64,000 nt of DNA from positions 2,671,501-2,735,500 of the forward strand of contig NZ_CP090095.1 of the NCBI RefSeq assembly GCF_021391675.1, written 5' to 3'. Of this stretch, positions 9,874 to 18,821 are shown piece by piece. Position 1 is the stretch's first letter. The number at the start of each line of letters is the position of its first letter. This stretch comes from Neorhizobium galegae (lineage in GTDB: Bacteria; Pseudomonadota; Alphaproteobacteria; Rhizobiales; Rhizobiaceae). Both the position numbers and the translations under genes were made by a program. The notes under the pieces were generated by a model. That model saw only the letters and a list, made by a program, of their open reading frames with translations. It was not told where the DNA came from and searched no databases.

Positions 9874-10398
9874 TTATTCAGCGGCAGCAACGCTGGCGCG
9901 CTTCGGCAGCTTCCAGTTCGGGCGCGGGAAATGGCATGTATAGCCATTCGGATAGCGCTCCAGGTAATCCTGATGCTCCGGTTCGGCCTGCCAGAAATCG
10001 CCGACCGGCTCCACTTCCGTCACCACCTTGCCCGACCATAACCCCGATGCGTTGACATCGGCGATCGTATCTTCGGCGACGCGCTTCTGTTCATCGCTCT
10101 CGTAATAGATCGCCGAACGATAGCTCATGCCTATATCGTTGCCCTGGCGGTTCTTGGTCGACGGATCGTGGATCTGGAAGAAGAATTCCAGAATATCGCG
10201 ATAGCTGGTCTTGGCCGGATCGAAGATGATCTCGATCGCTTCGGCATGGGTGCCGTGATTGCGGTAGGTCGCGTTCGGCACATCGCCGCCGCTATAGCCG
10301 ACGCGGGTCGAAACCACGCCGGGCAGGCGCCGGATCAGGTCCTGCATGCCCCAGAAACAACCACCGGCCAGAACGGCCCGTTCGGTAGACGTCGTCAT
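9874..10398 (-). CDS. msrA: Peptide-methionine (S)-S-oxide reductase
   Basis: Reduces methionine-S-sulfoxide in proteins with thioredoxin. 174 aa from the ATG at 10398 (AAGGAGG 6 bases upstream); the longer reading to 10458 adds residues not typical of the family. Catalytic motif GGCFWGMQ near the N-terminus, then [24 protein letters not shown] and [22 protein letters not shown] blocks (shown in part), all standard MsrA. It looks unrelated to the surrounding catabolic modules and is transcribed away from the LacI operon only by 74 bases, so it may share read-through from that operon. Confidence 0.95.
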   Translation of the reverse strand: MTTSTERAVLAGGCFWGMQDLIRRLPGVVSTRVGYSGGDVPNATYRNHGTHAEAIEIIFDPAKTSYRDILEFFFQIHDPSTKNRQGNDIGMSYRSAIYYESDEQKRVAEDTIADVNASGLWSGKVVTEVEPVGDFWQAEPEHQDYLERYPNGYTCHFPRPNWKLPKRASVAAAE

Positions 10399-10472
10399 GC
10401 TTTCCTCCTTCGGTTTTGGATTTGCACCTAAAATGGCGATCCGACGGAAGAAATTCAATCCATCGTCACCAC

Positions 10473-11165
10473 TCAGCCGACTGCTGCCTCGACGATCGGA
10501 CGCACCGCCTCTTCCAGGCTCTTCGGCGTCGTGCCGGTGACGATGACACCGAGCAGCGGCGCCGCGATGCCGGCTGTCTTCAACCTTGCCATATCGTCGG
10601 CCACGAAACGCTTCTGGCTCGGCGCGATGACCGGAATACCGGCCTTCGAGGTGATTTCCCTGTAGCGGCCAAGGTCGGCCTCGTTGAGCGCTTTGCCGTA
10701 ATCGGCAAACGACGCGACGGATGCCTCCATCATGGCGCCGGGAATGGCGACGATGGTCTTCAGATCCTCGTCCGTGCTTTTCTCGCCGAGCGCCGGGATC
10801 GGGCGGAGCTTCGACTGCAGCAGATGCGGCTGAAGATGGTCGACATAAACGTTGAAACCCTCAAAACCCAACTCGGCCAAGGCATCGAGTTCCTCCGGCG
10901 TCGGCACCGTCTCCTGGCCGGCCATCACCAGCAGCGGCACCCCGAGCGGCGCCAGTTTCTCGAAAAACGGCCGCTCCTCGGGAAAACTGCCGAATGTGGT
11001 GCCGGTGGCGCGATGATAGGCGTTGAGATGCACCTTGATGGCAAAGGCCCCTGCCCCGATCGCCGCCTTGGCAAGGTCGAGGTCGTGCCGCCCAAGCGAG
11101 ACGATGACCGGGAATTCGCCGCCACGCAGCGCCTTGCTGAGCTTGGTTTCAGGATAATTCGGCAT
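10473..11165 (-). CDS. Putative (beta/alpha)-barrel protein of unknown function, last gene of the LacI operon
   Basis: 230 aa; I do not recognise the family. The pattern of short strands ending in G/D/N and alternating helices suggests a TIM-barrel: strands around [51 protein letters not shown] and PLLGVIVTG. The last strand with GVIVTG plus the TPKSLEEAV tail looks like a phosphate-binding end, as in NanE- or aldolase-like barrels. ATG at 11165 is adjacent to GTG at 11168; either could start it. It follows the ATPase gene with 8 bases between, so it is co-expressed with the importer and probably acts on its substrate or a derived phosphate. No catalytic residue can be assigned. Confidence 0.7.
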   Translation of the reverse strand: MPNYPETKLSKALRGGEFPVIVSLGRHDLDLAKAAIGAGAFAIKVHLNAYHRATGTTFGSFPEERPFFEKLAPLGVPLLVMAGQETVPTPEELDALAELGFEGFNVYVDHLQPHLLQSKLRPIPALGEKSTDEDLKTIVAIPGAMMEASVASFADYGKALNEADLGRYREITSKAGIPVIAPSQKRFVADDMARLKTAGIAAPLLGVIVTGTTPKSLEEAVRPIVEAAVG

Positions 11166-11173
11166 CACCGGCC

Positions 11174-12226
11174 TCAGTTCAAACGCTGGCCGCCATCGGC
11201 GGCGAAGAGATGGATATTGCCGAGCTCCGGCCGCACGCGGATGGTCGCTCCCGGCGACAACGAAACCCGTTCGCGAAACACGCCGGTGGCAAGCGTTTCG
11301 CCGAGCTTCATTGTCACCTGCGTCTCCGACCCCATCGGCTCGACAAGGATGATTTCCGCCGGCACCCCGCTCTCGTCCAGGGCAAAGTGCTCCGGCCGAA
11401 TGCCGTAGACCGCCTTTCGGTCCTTGTGCCCATGCGCGGCCTCGGGCAGAGGCAGCAGAATTCCGGGCGCTGTGAAACCTTCGGGCGTGATCGTGCCGGT
11501 GAGGAAATTCATCGACGGCGAGCCGATGAAGCCCGCCACGAACTGGTTGGCCGGCCGGTCGTAGAGGTCGAGCGGTGCGCCAATCTGCTCGACCCGGCCG
11601 CCGTTCAGCACGACGATCTTGTCGGCCATCGTCATCGCCTCGACCTGGTCATGCGTCACATAAATGGTGGTGGTCTTCAGCCTCTGGTGCAGGCTTTTGA
11701 TCTCGCCGCGCATGACGACGCGCAGTTTCGCGTCAAGATTGGAAAGCGGCTCATCGAACAGGAACACCTTGGGATCGCGCACGATCGCCCGCCCCATCGC
11801 GACGCGCTGGCGCTGGCCGCCGGACAATTGGCGCGGATAACGGTCGAGCAGCGGCGCGAGGCCAAGGATGTCGGCGGCCCATTTGACCCGCTCGGCGATC
11901 TCCGCCTTGCTGCCGCCGCGATGCTCCAGCGAGAAGCCCATGTTGGTCGCAACAGTCATATGCGGATAGAGCGCATAATTCTGGAAGACCATGGCAATGT
12001 CGCGATCCTTCGGATCAAGGTCGTTGACCACCCGGCCGCCGATTCTCACGTCACCGCCGGTGATCGTCTCCAGCCCCGCGACCATCCTGAGCAGGGTGGA
12101 CTTGCCGCAGCCGGACGGGCCGACCAGCACAACGAATTCGCCGTCAGTGATGCCAAGGTCGATGCCGTGGATGATATCGACGGCGCCATAACTCTTGCGG
12201 ACATTGGAAAGGGTAACTTCAGCCAT
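11174..12226 (-). CDS. Sugar ABC transporter ATP-binding protein (MalK/UgpC type)
   Basis: 350-aa ATPase powering the CUT1 importer encoded upstream. Walker [10 protein letters not shown] (36-44), Q-loop FQNYALYPHM, signature LSGGQ (134-138), Walker B VFLFDEP (154-160), D-loop SNLD and switch His in YVTHD (H192). The C-terminal TOBE/OB regulatory domain starts about residue 235 and contains YGIRPEHF. ATG at 12226 is chosen; the TTG immediately upstream is in frame too. Last transport gene before the barrel protein. A full-length member of the family with nothing missing. Confidence 0.93.
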   Translation of the reverse strand: MAEVTLSNVRKSYGAVDIIHGIDLGITDGEFVVLVGPSGCGKSTLLRMVAGLETITGGDVRIGGRVVNDLDPKDRDIAMVFQNYALYPHMTVATNMGFSLEHRGGSKAEIAERVKWAADILGLAPLLDRYPRQLSGGQRQRVAMGRAIVRDPKVFLFDEPLSNLDAKLRVVMRGEIKSLHQRLKTTTIYVTHDQVEAMTMADKIVVLNGGRVEQIGAPLDLYDRPANQFVAGFIGSPSMNFLTGTITPEGFTAPGILLPLPEAAHGHKDRKAVYGIRPEHFALDESGVPAEIILVEPMGSETQVTMKLGETLATGVFRERVSLSPGATIRVRPELGNIHLFAADGGQRLN

Positions 12227-12245
12227 CAATCAGATTTCCGGTTCT

Positions 12246-13088
12246 TCAGCCCTTGAGGCCGGTATGCGCGAGCCCTTCGACGAATTGCTTCTGCGCGATG
12301 ATGAAGACGATGAGAACGGGCAGCGCCGTCGGCGTCGCGGCGGCGAGCTGGATGTTCCACATCGGCCCGCCATAGGCGTCGGTATATTGGGTCAGCGCCT
12401 GCGGCAGCGTGAATTTGTCCGCACTCGACAGGAACACGATCGGCTCCAGATAGAGGTTCCAGGAATGCAGGAAGGTGAAGATCGCGACCGACGCGAGCGC
12501 CGGCCTTGCAAGCGGCAAGGCGATCTTGCGAAAAATCTTGAAACGCCCGAGGCCATCGACACGCGCCGCCTCTTCGAGTTCGACAGGCAGTGCAATAAAG
12601 AACTGCCGCATCACGAATGTCGCGAACACGCTCGGGGCGCCGAAGATCGGCACCAGGATCAGTGGCCAATGGGTGTTGACCATGCCGGCCTTCAGGAACA
12701 TCTGGAAGAGCGGCACGATAGTCACTTCCGACGGGATCAAGAGCCCGAGCAGCACGACCATGAAAATGGCGTTGGCAAAGGGGAATTTGATCCGCGCAAA
12801 GGCGTATCCGGCCATGGAGGAGACGACCATCGTGCCGATCGTCACCAGCGCCGCGATATAGGCAGAATTCCAATACTGCTTCACGAAGGGCTGCAGTTCG
12901 AAAACCTTGGAATAGGTCGTCCAGTCATAGCTTTCCGGAAGGAGCTGCGGCGGAAAAGCGAAGATGTCGCTGATCGGCTTGACCGACGACGTGACCATCC
13001 ACCAGGTCGGAAAGACGAAGGGGATCAGGAGAACACAGAGCAGGCCGTAGAGAAAGACTTGTCTGCGCGGGGAGAGCTCAGCTTTCAT
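12246..13088 (-). CDS. Sugar ABC transporter permease (MalG-like)
   Basis: Inner-membrane permease, 280 aa with six predicted helices. The EAA loop that contacts the ATPase is clear at about 171-196: LEEAARVDGLGRFKIF then RKIALPLARP. The N-terminal segment ending in SSVKP is typical of MalG-type CUT1 permeases. It starts inside the end of the MalF-like gene (11-base overlap), so the two are translationally coupled, as expected for heterodimer partners. Confidence 0.92.
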   Translation of the reverse strand: MKAELSPRRQVFLYGLLCVLLIPFVFPTWWMVTSSVKPISDIFAFPPQLLPESYDWTTYSKVFELQPFVKQYWNSAYIAALVTIGTMVVSSMAGYAFARIKFPFANAIFMVVLLGLLIPSEVTIVPLFQMFLKAGMVNTHWPLILVPIFGAPSVFATFVMRQFFIALPVELEEAARVDGLGRFKIFRKIALPLARPALASVAIFTFLHSWNLYLEPIVFLSSADKFTLPQALTQYTDAYGGPMWNIQLAAATPTALPVLIVFIIAQKQFVEGLAHTGLKG

Positions 13089-14010
13089 AAAAGACGATCC
13101 TCTTGCGCATCTGCCACTGGGCGAAAGTCAGCACCGCAACGATCACGAACAGCATGATCGACAGCGTCGAGCCGTAGCCGAAGAAATGGAACTGGAAGGC
13201 CTGCTGGTAGAGATAGTAGACCAGCACCGTGGTCGTGAGACCCGGCCCGCCCTGGGTCAGCACGGCGATCTGCGCAAACACCTGCAGCGACCCGACGATG
13301 GTGATGATCGAGGTCAAGAGGATGGTCGGGCTGATCAGCGGCAGGGTGATGCGGCGGAACTGCTTGAAGCGCGGCGCACCGTCGATGCGGGCCGCCTCGT
13401 AGAGTTCGTTCGGCACGCCCTGGAGGGCGGCGAGGAACAGGATCATGTTGAGGCCGACATTCTTGAAGACCTGCACAATGATGACCGAGATCATCGCGGT
13501 CACCGGTTCGCGCAGCCAGTTCGGGCCCTCGATGCCGAAGACGAGCAGCACACCGTTGATGCCGCCGTTCTTTTGCAGCAGGAAACCCCAGACGATCGTC
13601 CATGCGACCAGCGACACTACGACCGGCGAGAAGAACAGCGTGCGGAAGATGGTGATGCCGGCGAGCTTCTGGTTGAGCAGCACCGCAAGCAGCAGCGCCA
13701 GGCTCAGGTTGAAGATCACCAGCCCGGCAGAAAAGATCGCCGTCGCCCCGAGCACCGAGGGCAAGCTCGTGTCTTCGAGAAGCATCTGGTAGTTCGTGAG
13801 GCCGGTATAGGTGAAGGTATTGGCGAGCACGTTCCACTCGTGCAGCGAATACCAGAAGACGAGGCAGAGCGGGATCAGCACGAAAAGGGTGATCCCGATC
13901 AGTTGCGGGGCGATGAAAAGAAAGCCGGCGAGGCTGTCGCGCCGCGCGATCGTCCAGAACGACGATGAAGAGCGGCCTTCCGGACGGGCGGTTTGCTGTG
14001 CGACAGCCAT
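13078..14010 (-). CDS. Sugar ABC transporter permease (MalF-like)
   Basis: 310-aa partner permease with a cytoplasmic N-terminus of about 28 residues and six helices. The EAA loop at about 204-228 reads YEAARIDGAPRFKQFRRITL. FLFIAPQLIGI followed by the SLHEWN periplasmic turn is characteristic of CUT1 MalF-type proteins. Located 10 bases after the binding-protein stop, so here no hairpin separates the binding protein from the permeases, unlike five other operons in the window. Confidence 0.92.
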   Translation of the reverse strand: MAVAQQTARPEGRSSSSFWTIARRDSLAGFLFIAPQLIGITLFVLIPLCLVFWYSLHEWNVLANTFTYTGLTNYQMLLEDTSLPSVLGATAIFSAGLVIFNLSLALLLAVLLNQKLAGITIFRTLFFSPVVVSLVAWTIVWGFLLQKNGGINGVLLVFGIEGPNWLREPVTAMISVIIVQVFKNVGLNMILFLAALQGVPNELYEAARIDGAPRFKQFRRITLPLISPTILLTSIITIVGSLQVFAQIAVLTQGGPGLTTTVLVYYLYQQAFQFHFFGYGSTLSIMLFVIVAVLTFAQWQMRKRIVFYES

Positions 14011-14020
14011 CGGTTCTTCC

Positions 14021-15292
14021 TCAGCGCTTCAGAAGCGGGCCGATCTGGCCGCAGATCTGCTGGAGGGCAGTCGGGATATTCGCATCCGGGCGCCAGACGG
14101 CATCGAGGCCGGAACGAACCGCCTGCTGGATCTGCGCAAAGCCCGTATGGCCCGGAATGACCTTGCCGGTGGCAATGCCGGAGATCACGACCTTGTCGAT
14201 CTGTTCCTGGCTCAGCAGCGGATTGGTCTTCTTCAGGACTTCGGCGTTCAGCAGCGACTTGCGGGCCGACGGGAAGAACTGGCTGAGCTTGGCCGAGTTT
14301 TCCGGGTTCGTCATATAGGCGACGAATTCGGCAGCCGTCTTGGCGTGTCTGCCCGCCTGCATGACGCCGACGCCGGCCTGGCCGATCAGCGCATAGTTGC
14401 CGGCCGGGCCCTTCGGCAGCGGCACCAGATCCCAGGCGAAAGGCTTGTCCTTCGGCAACAGCGAGGCGCGGCTGATCTGCGTGATCGTCATCGCCGCATT
14501 GCCGGCGAAGAAGTCGACGCTTTCGCCGGGACCCGGCATCGCCTTGTTCTTGAAGACGGCATCGTGAATGAAGGTGAGCGCATCGACCATCGGCTTTTCG
14601 GTCATCGTGCAGGTCTTGCCGTCGGCGCTCCATGGCGAGGCGCCCCAGCCGTTCCAGACGGAGGCAAGATTCTGCCAGATCTGGTAATTGAAGTCGCGAA
14701 CGATCAGGCCGCCCTTGCCGGTCTTGCCGACGGTGGATGCGGTGGCGATGGCGTTATCCCAGGTCCACTGGCCGGCTGCGATCATTTCCGCCGGCGTCTT
14801 GGCGCCGGAGGCCTTGATGAGGTCGTTATTGACGAACATCGCAAACGGCGAGGTCGAGAACGGATAGGCGAACAGCTTGCCGTCCTTGGTCCAGCGCTCG
14901 GCAGCCGTCGCGCTCAGCTCCTCCGCGTTATAGCCCTTGGTGGCCTTGAGCGTATCCGTCAGCGGATAAAGCGCGCCGGAATTGACGAAGTCATAGGCGG
15001 CGGTCTCAAAAATCCAGGCCATGTCGGGCGCGTTGCCGCCGGCGATCTGGGTCGTCAGCGCCGTCGTATAGGTATCGAACGGCAGCGACTCGTAGGTCAC
15101 CGTCACGTTCGGATGGTCTTTCTTAAAGCCGGCGGCGATGTCGCCGAACAGCTTCAGATGCGCCTCGTTGGCGCTCCAGATGGTCATGCGCAGGTTGACC
15201 GCGTCCTGCGCGTTGGCGATGCCGCTCCAGCAGAGTGGCACGGCCACGGCCAATGCCGCGACCGCAGATTTCAAAGTCCGATGATAGTTCAT
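14021..15292 (-). CDS. Extracellular solute-binding protein, family 1 (CUT1 importer)
   Basis: Periplasmic binding protein, 423 aa with a signal peptide (cleavage expected after NA at 28, SGIANA|QD). The MalE/UgpB-type body includes VTVTYESLPFDTYTTAL, QIAGGNAPDMAWIFE and the late ...AEFVAYMTNPENSAKL block found in family 1 proteins. GGAGG lies 6 bases before the ATG. Substrate cannot be inferred from sequence. The operon also carries an FAD oxidoreductase and an unrecognised barrel protein, so a carbohydrate or cyclitol that is oxidised after uptake is a reasonable guess. Confidence 0.9.
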   Translation of the reverse strand: MNYHRTLKSAVAALAVAVPLCWSGIANAQDAVNLRMTIWSANEAHLKLFGDIAAGFKKDHPNVTVTYESLPFDTYTTALTTQIAGGNAPDMAWIFETAAYDFVNSGALYPLTDTLKATKGYNAEELSATAAERWTKDGKLFAYPFSTSPFAMFVNNDLIKASGAKTPAEMIAAGQWTWDNAIATASTVGKTGKGGLIVRDFNYQIWQNLASVWNGWGASPWSADGKTCTMTEKPMVDALTFIHDAVFKNKAMPGPGESVDFFAGNAAMTITQISRASLLPKDKPFAWDLVPLPKGPAGNYALIGQAGVGVMQAGRHAKTAAEFVAYMTNPENSAKLSQFFPSARKSLLNAEVLKKTNPLLSQEQIDKVVISGIATGKVIPGHTGFAQIQQAVRSGLDAVWRPDANIPTALQQICGQIGPLLKR

Positions 15293-15340
15293 TCCCGTTC
15301 CTCCTCCAAAGATTGGTTTGATAGACAGCTCCCGGCCGTC

Positions 15341-16960
15341 CTAGTAAGCGGCGACGTCCGGCCAGCGCATTTCAATGCCTTCACGGGCAAGCTCTCTCTG
15401 GAAATTCTGGAGCTTCTCGTCGTTTTCCTGGACCTGATGCGGCGTAAGATTTTTGTCGAGGCAATGGGCGGCGAGCATGCCGGCGACTTCGCCGATGTTC
15501 CATTCGACCGGGTGGAGCCGATAGCAGCCATTGGTGATGTGGGTCGTGCCGATGTTCTTGCCGGCCGGAATGAGGTTCTTCACCCGCTCAGGCAGAAGCG
15601 CGCCGAGCGGGATCTCGAACGGGCAGGACGGCACGTCGATATAGTTGTCGCCGCCGGTCGAGGGATGCAGATCGATCCGGTACATGCCGATGCCGATGCT
15701 GTCGCGGTAGTTGACCGCGCCCTTCTCGCCGCGCACCGAATAGGAGAGGTCCTGCTCGACGATGCGGGTGACCGGCTTGATGCGACGGCTCTCGCGGATA
15801 TAGGGGGCCATGGCGAGCCCATGCTCGGTGCCGGTAATGTCGCCGCGCAGGCGAAGCCCCGGAAAGCCCTGGCCGCCATCGACGCGCGGCGCCTCCGTCT
15901 GCAGCCAGTAGAACAGCGAGTAAGAGAGGTCGGCTGCCGATTTAAGCTGTTTCGCCTTGTCCTCTTCGGAAAGGTCGATGATCGTGCCTTCCATGTAGTC
16001 GATCATCGGCCAGTTCACGAGGCAGATGTCGGAAGCGTAAGCGCCGGGCACGAAGTTGTTGCGCGCCGCGATGCGGCGGAAGATCCACAGGTTCTCGTCT
16101 CCACCGCCCTTGCGCTGGTCGGCATCGACGGCAAGCGGATCGTCATTCGGATTGGGCGTGAACGAGCGGGTGGTGAAATCCAGCGTGCGCGGATGCGGCG
16201 CGGTGAAGCCGAGCAGCGGGCCGCCCCAGAAATGCGGCTGGTACTTGCGCCAGTAGTCGTAATTCTCCGGCTTGTCGATCGTCTGGTCGCCATCGACGTG
16301 ATCGATCGCAAAGCAGATCGACACGGCCTGGACATTGTCCGGCTGCGCTTCAGACGGCGCACTCGGCTCGCCGGTGTCGGACTGGGCCTCGAAGCCCTTC
16401 ACATATTCGGTGCCGGTCATCGGCAGCAGATCGCCGAGCTCGGTCGCATCAAGGATATAGGCGGCAGAAATGGTAATCTCGCGGCCGGTATCGCGATGGC
16501 GGACGGTCACGGAGCGGACCGTATCGCCTTCGACGTCGGCTGCCACGGGACGATAGGGCTGCAGCACCTTCAGCTTACCGGCGCCGCGATAAGGCATCAG
16601 CATCGCTTCCATGACGGCAAGGCTGACGCGCGGTTCGGCGCAGATGCGGCTGACCCAGCCCGCACCCGGATTGAGGTCGCCCCAGGCACGCGCGCCCTCG
16701 GTCAGCGGATAATGATCGCGGTAATATTGGCGGATACCGTTGCGCAGCTTCCGGTAGGAACGGGTAATTCCGAACTGCTCGACCCAGGTATGTTCGTCCG
16801 AGGGCACCGCCTGGCTGGTCAGCTGGCCGCCGATCCAGTCGAATTCCTCGGTCATGATGACGCTGCGGCCTGCCCGGCATGCGCCGAGTGCTGCCGCAAC
16901 ACCGCCAAGACCACCGCCTACCACCAGAATATCCGTATGCATCTCTGTCACGTTGATCAT
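15341..16960 (-). CDS. FAD-dependent oxidoreductase (FAD_oxidored / PF12831-like)
   Basis: 539-aa flavoprotein. The Rossmann motif G15-x-G17-x-x-G20 (VVGGGLGG) follows the first strand, with an acidic end to the second strand at MTEEFDWIGGQLT. Further FAD-contact regions are YILDATELGDLLPM (about 160-175) and the late LIPAGKNIGTTH. This family includes putative secondary-alcohol oxidising enzymes often encoded beside carbohydrate ABC importers; no substrate is established from sequence. No signal peptide, so cytoplasmic. Its ATG overlaps the LacI-gene stop (ATGA), and the binding-protein gene follows after 48 bases, which places it as the first enzyme of the operon. Confidence 0.85.
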   Translation of the reverse strand: MINVTEMHTDILVVGGGLGGVAAALGACRAGRSVIMTEEFDWIGGQLTSQAVPSDEHTWVEQFGITRSYRKLRNGIRQYYRDHYPLTEGARAWGDLNPGAGWVSRICAEPRVSLAVMEAMLMPYRGAGKLKVLQPYRPVAADVEGDTVRSVTVRHRDTGREITISAAYILDATELGDLLPMTGTEYVKGFEAQSDTGEPSAPSEAQPDNVQAVSICFAIDHVDGDQTIDKPENYDYWRKYQPHFWGGPLLGFTAPHPRTLDFTTRSFTPNPNDDPLAVDADQRKGGGDENLWIFRRIAARNNFVPGAYASDICLVNWPMIDYMEGTIIDLSEEDKAKQLKSAADLSYSLFYWLQTEAPRVDGGQGFPGLRLRGDITGTEHGLAMAPYIRESRRIKPVTRIVEQDLSYSVRGEKGAVNYRDSIGIGMYRIDLHPSTGGDNYIDVPSCPFEIPLGALLPERVKNLIPAGKNIGTTHITNGCYRLHPVEWNIGEVAGMLAAHCLDKNLTPHQVQENDEKLQNFQRELAREGIEMRWPDVAAY

Positions 16961-17988
16961 GTCCGTCTTTTTGCGGGTCCAAGGGTTTCCCCCTCGACCG
17001 GTTCACAGGTCAGAAGAATTTGGCCGCCGGCATCGCCGCTCTCGATGCGGCGCACCAGCATGGCAGTCGCCTGCCGGCCCATCTCCTCGCGGGGGATGTC
17101 GAAAGAGGTGAACTGCATGTGGCTGCGTTCGGCGCGGATATGGCTGCCGAGCACGACGGCGGAAAAATCACCGGGAATGGACAGGCCGTGCGCGCGGGCG
17201 GCCGCCTCGACGCGCACCGCATCGGCGAGTTCGACGAAGAAGGCGGCAGTCGCACCGCTGCCTAAAAGAGCATCCAGTATCTCGTCTGCCGCGCATCCCA
17301 CCGTTTCGACATGCAGGACTAGCTCGAGACCGTTACCGAGAGCACCGTCGAAGCCCGACCACCGATCGGCAGTTGATTCCGCCGGTCCCGGCGGGCCGAT
17401 ATAGGCAAGCTTCGAATGCCCGAGCGCCCTCGCCTTCTCGACCAGCGCCCGCGTGCCGTTCGCATAGTCTCCGCCGACATAAGGAACCGGCCCGCCGGCA
17501 TCCTCGCGTCGGCCGATCGCCACGAACGGATAATCGCCGGATACCAGTCGCGTCAGCTCCACACGGTCGAATTCGCGGCCGAGCACGAGGCAGCCATCGG
17601 CGATCCTCAAGCGATTGCCATCGGCAAAGATTTTTCGATCCTGCCCGACGCCAGCCCCGGTCAAAAGCAGAAGGTCGTAATTCTGAATCTGCGCCTCTTC
17701 CTCTATGCCGAGCAGGAAGGGCGTAAAGAAGTCTGCCTGGGCGCTTGGAAAGGCCGGCTCGTAGGTGAACACGCCGAGAATGCGATTGAGCCCCTTCGCC
17801 ATCCGGCGCGCGATCGGATCGGCAACGTAACCGGTGGTGCGGATGACCTGCTGGACGCGCTCGCGGGTCTCCTGCGGAATACGCGCCAGAGCCGTCGGCG
17901 CGCCGTTCAGCACAAGCGAAACGGTCGCCTGGCTGACGCCGGCCAATTTCGCAATATCGTGCTGGGTCAAGCGCTTAGGCGCAGCCAC
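16957..17988 (-). CDS. LacI family transcriptional regulator
   Basis: 343-aa regulator. The N-terminal HTH at about 7-29 (LTQHDIAKLAGVSQATVSLV) is followed by the hinge and a periplasmic-binding-protein-like sensor domain (NRILGVFTYEPAFPSAQADF onward). The start is GTG at 17988 with GGGAGG 8 bases upstream; the nearby ATG is out of frame. It is the first gene of its operon, overlapping the oxidoreductase by four bases, so it probably autoregulates. Two tandem LacI-type operators lie 29-60 bases upstream in the interval shared with the divergent SGNH hydrolase gene. Confidence 0.92.
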   Translation of the reverse strand: MAAPKRLTQHDIAKLAGVSQATVSLVLNGAPTALARIPQETRERVQQVIRTTGYVADPIARRMAKGLNRILGVFTYEPAFPSAQADFFTPFLLGIEEEAQIQNYDLLLLTGAGVGQDRKIFADGNRLRIADGCLVLGREFDRVELTRLVSGDYPFVAIGRREDAGGPVPYVGGDYANGTRALVEKARALGHSKLAYIGPPGPAESTADRWSGFDGALGNGLELVLHVETVGCAADEILDALLGSGATAAFFVELADAVRVEAAARAHGLSIPGDFSAVVLGSHIRAERSHMQFTSFDIPREEMGRQATAMLVRRIESGDAGGQILLTCEPVEGETLGPAKRRT

Positions 17989-18010
17989 GCAACATCCTCC
18001 CTCTCTCCTC

Positions 18011-18048
18011 TTGACTGCTAATGCGTATTAGCAGCTAATACGTATTAA
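18011..18048. promoter_or_regulatory. Tandem LacI-type operators with promoter core for the SGNH gene
   Basis: Operator 1, GCTAATGCGTATTAGC (18017-18032), is palindromic except at the centre. Operator 2, TAATACGTATTA (18036-18047), is a perfect 12-bp palindrome with the CG centre typical of LacI sites. Centres are 17 bp apart. A -35-like TTGACT at 18011-18016 places operator 1 in the spacer and operator 2 over the -10 region (18034-18039) of a rightward promoter. The LacI protein encoded next to it is the likely ligand. Confidence 0.7.
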
Positions 18049-18080
18049 CAAGATCGCACCGGCTGCTGTCAAGCGCGAAA

Positions 18081-18755
18081 ATGAAGGAAAAGTTGATGAT
18101 ATTTGCGGAGCATCTGAAATCGCTTTCAATTTCCGGCATCCGCGTATTCGGCGACAGCATCACCGCCGGCTTCAACGCCTCCCGGGCCGAACTTGCTTGG
18201 CCGGCTCTGTTTGCCGGTGCGGTCGACGGCTTTCCGATCCGCAATCACGCCATCCCGGGAACGGTGTTGCAGGGGTCAAGGCTCGCGGAGGGAAAGCCGA
18301 GACCGAACAATGGAGTCGGGAGGTTTGTTGAATCACTTCTTGATCGGCCGCACGAGGACGCGATCCTGATCCTTTATGGCTACAATGACGCCCGCTACAC
18401 TGCGGCCCCCGAAACTATGTACGTTGGAGGCTTCGTGCGGGATTATAGCCGTATCCTGAAGGCGCTGATCGCCGCCGGCCATGGGCAAAGGATCGCGATC
18501 GGCAGCCCGCCCTATATTCCGGATGCCGGATTCTCGGTCGGAAGCGCGGGGTTCACCGGCCAGACCCGCCAGGGTTTCGAGCGTTATGTGGAAGCGGTCC
18601 GCGAGCTTGCCCGGCAATTCTCGGGTTTTTACGCCCCGGTCTACGAACGGATGATGGAGCACGGCGACGGACTCCTCGCCTCGCCCGACATCATCCACCC
18701 CAACGACGCCGGCCACCGGGTGATCTTCGAAGCGTTCCGGGATGCCGCACGGTGA
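18081..18755 (+). CDS. SGNH/GDSL-family hydrolase
   Basis: 224-aa esterase-type hydrolase. Block I has the nucleophile in RVFGDSITAG (S26), block III N102 in YGYNDARY, and block V D203-x-x-H206 (PDIIHPND). Gly of block II is in the HAIPGTVL region. This is a complete SGNH catalytic set, pointing to deacetylation or other ester hydrolysis, perhaps on an acylated carbohydrate. No signal peptide. An internal ATG at 18096 with AAGGAA upstream is a possible alternative start. Divergent from the LacI operon and sharing its operators, so it is likely co-regulated with the importer and oxidoreductase. Confidence 0.85.
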   Translation: MKEKLMIFAEHLKSLSISGIRVFGDSITAGFNASRAELAWPALFAGAVDGFPIRNHAIPGTVLQGSRLAEGKPRPNNGVGRFVESLLDRPHEDAILILYGYNDARYTAAPETMYVGGFVRDYSRILKALIAAGHGQRIAIGSPPYIPDAGFSVGSAGFTGQTRQGFERYVEAVRELARQFSGFYAPVYERMMEHGDGLLASPDIIHPNDAGHRVIFEAFRDAAR

Positions 18756-18821
18756 CGATCTCTGACTGCCCGCCCCTCCATGCGACGACAAGCCTTTCAG
18801 CGGTTACGGCGTTCGACCATG

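Noticed and set aside
13811..17404. 1,197-codon open frame on the + strand
   Set aside because: Antisense to the SBP, FAD oxidoreductase and LacI genes; GC-rich third positions keep the opposite strand open. Its translation is Arg/Asp-rich with no recognisable domain.
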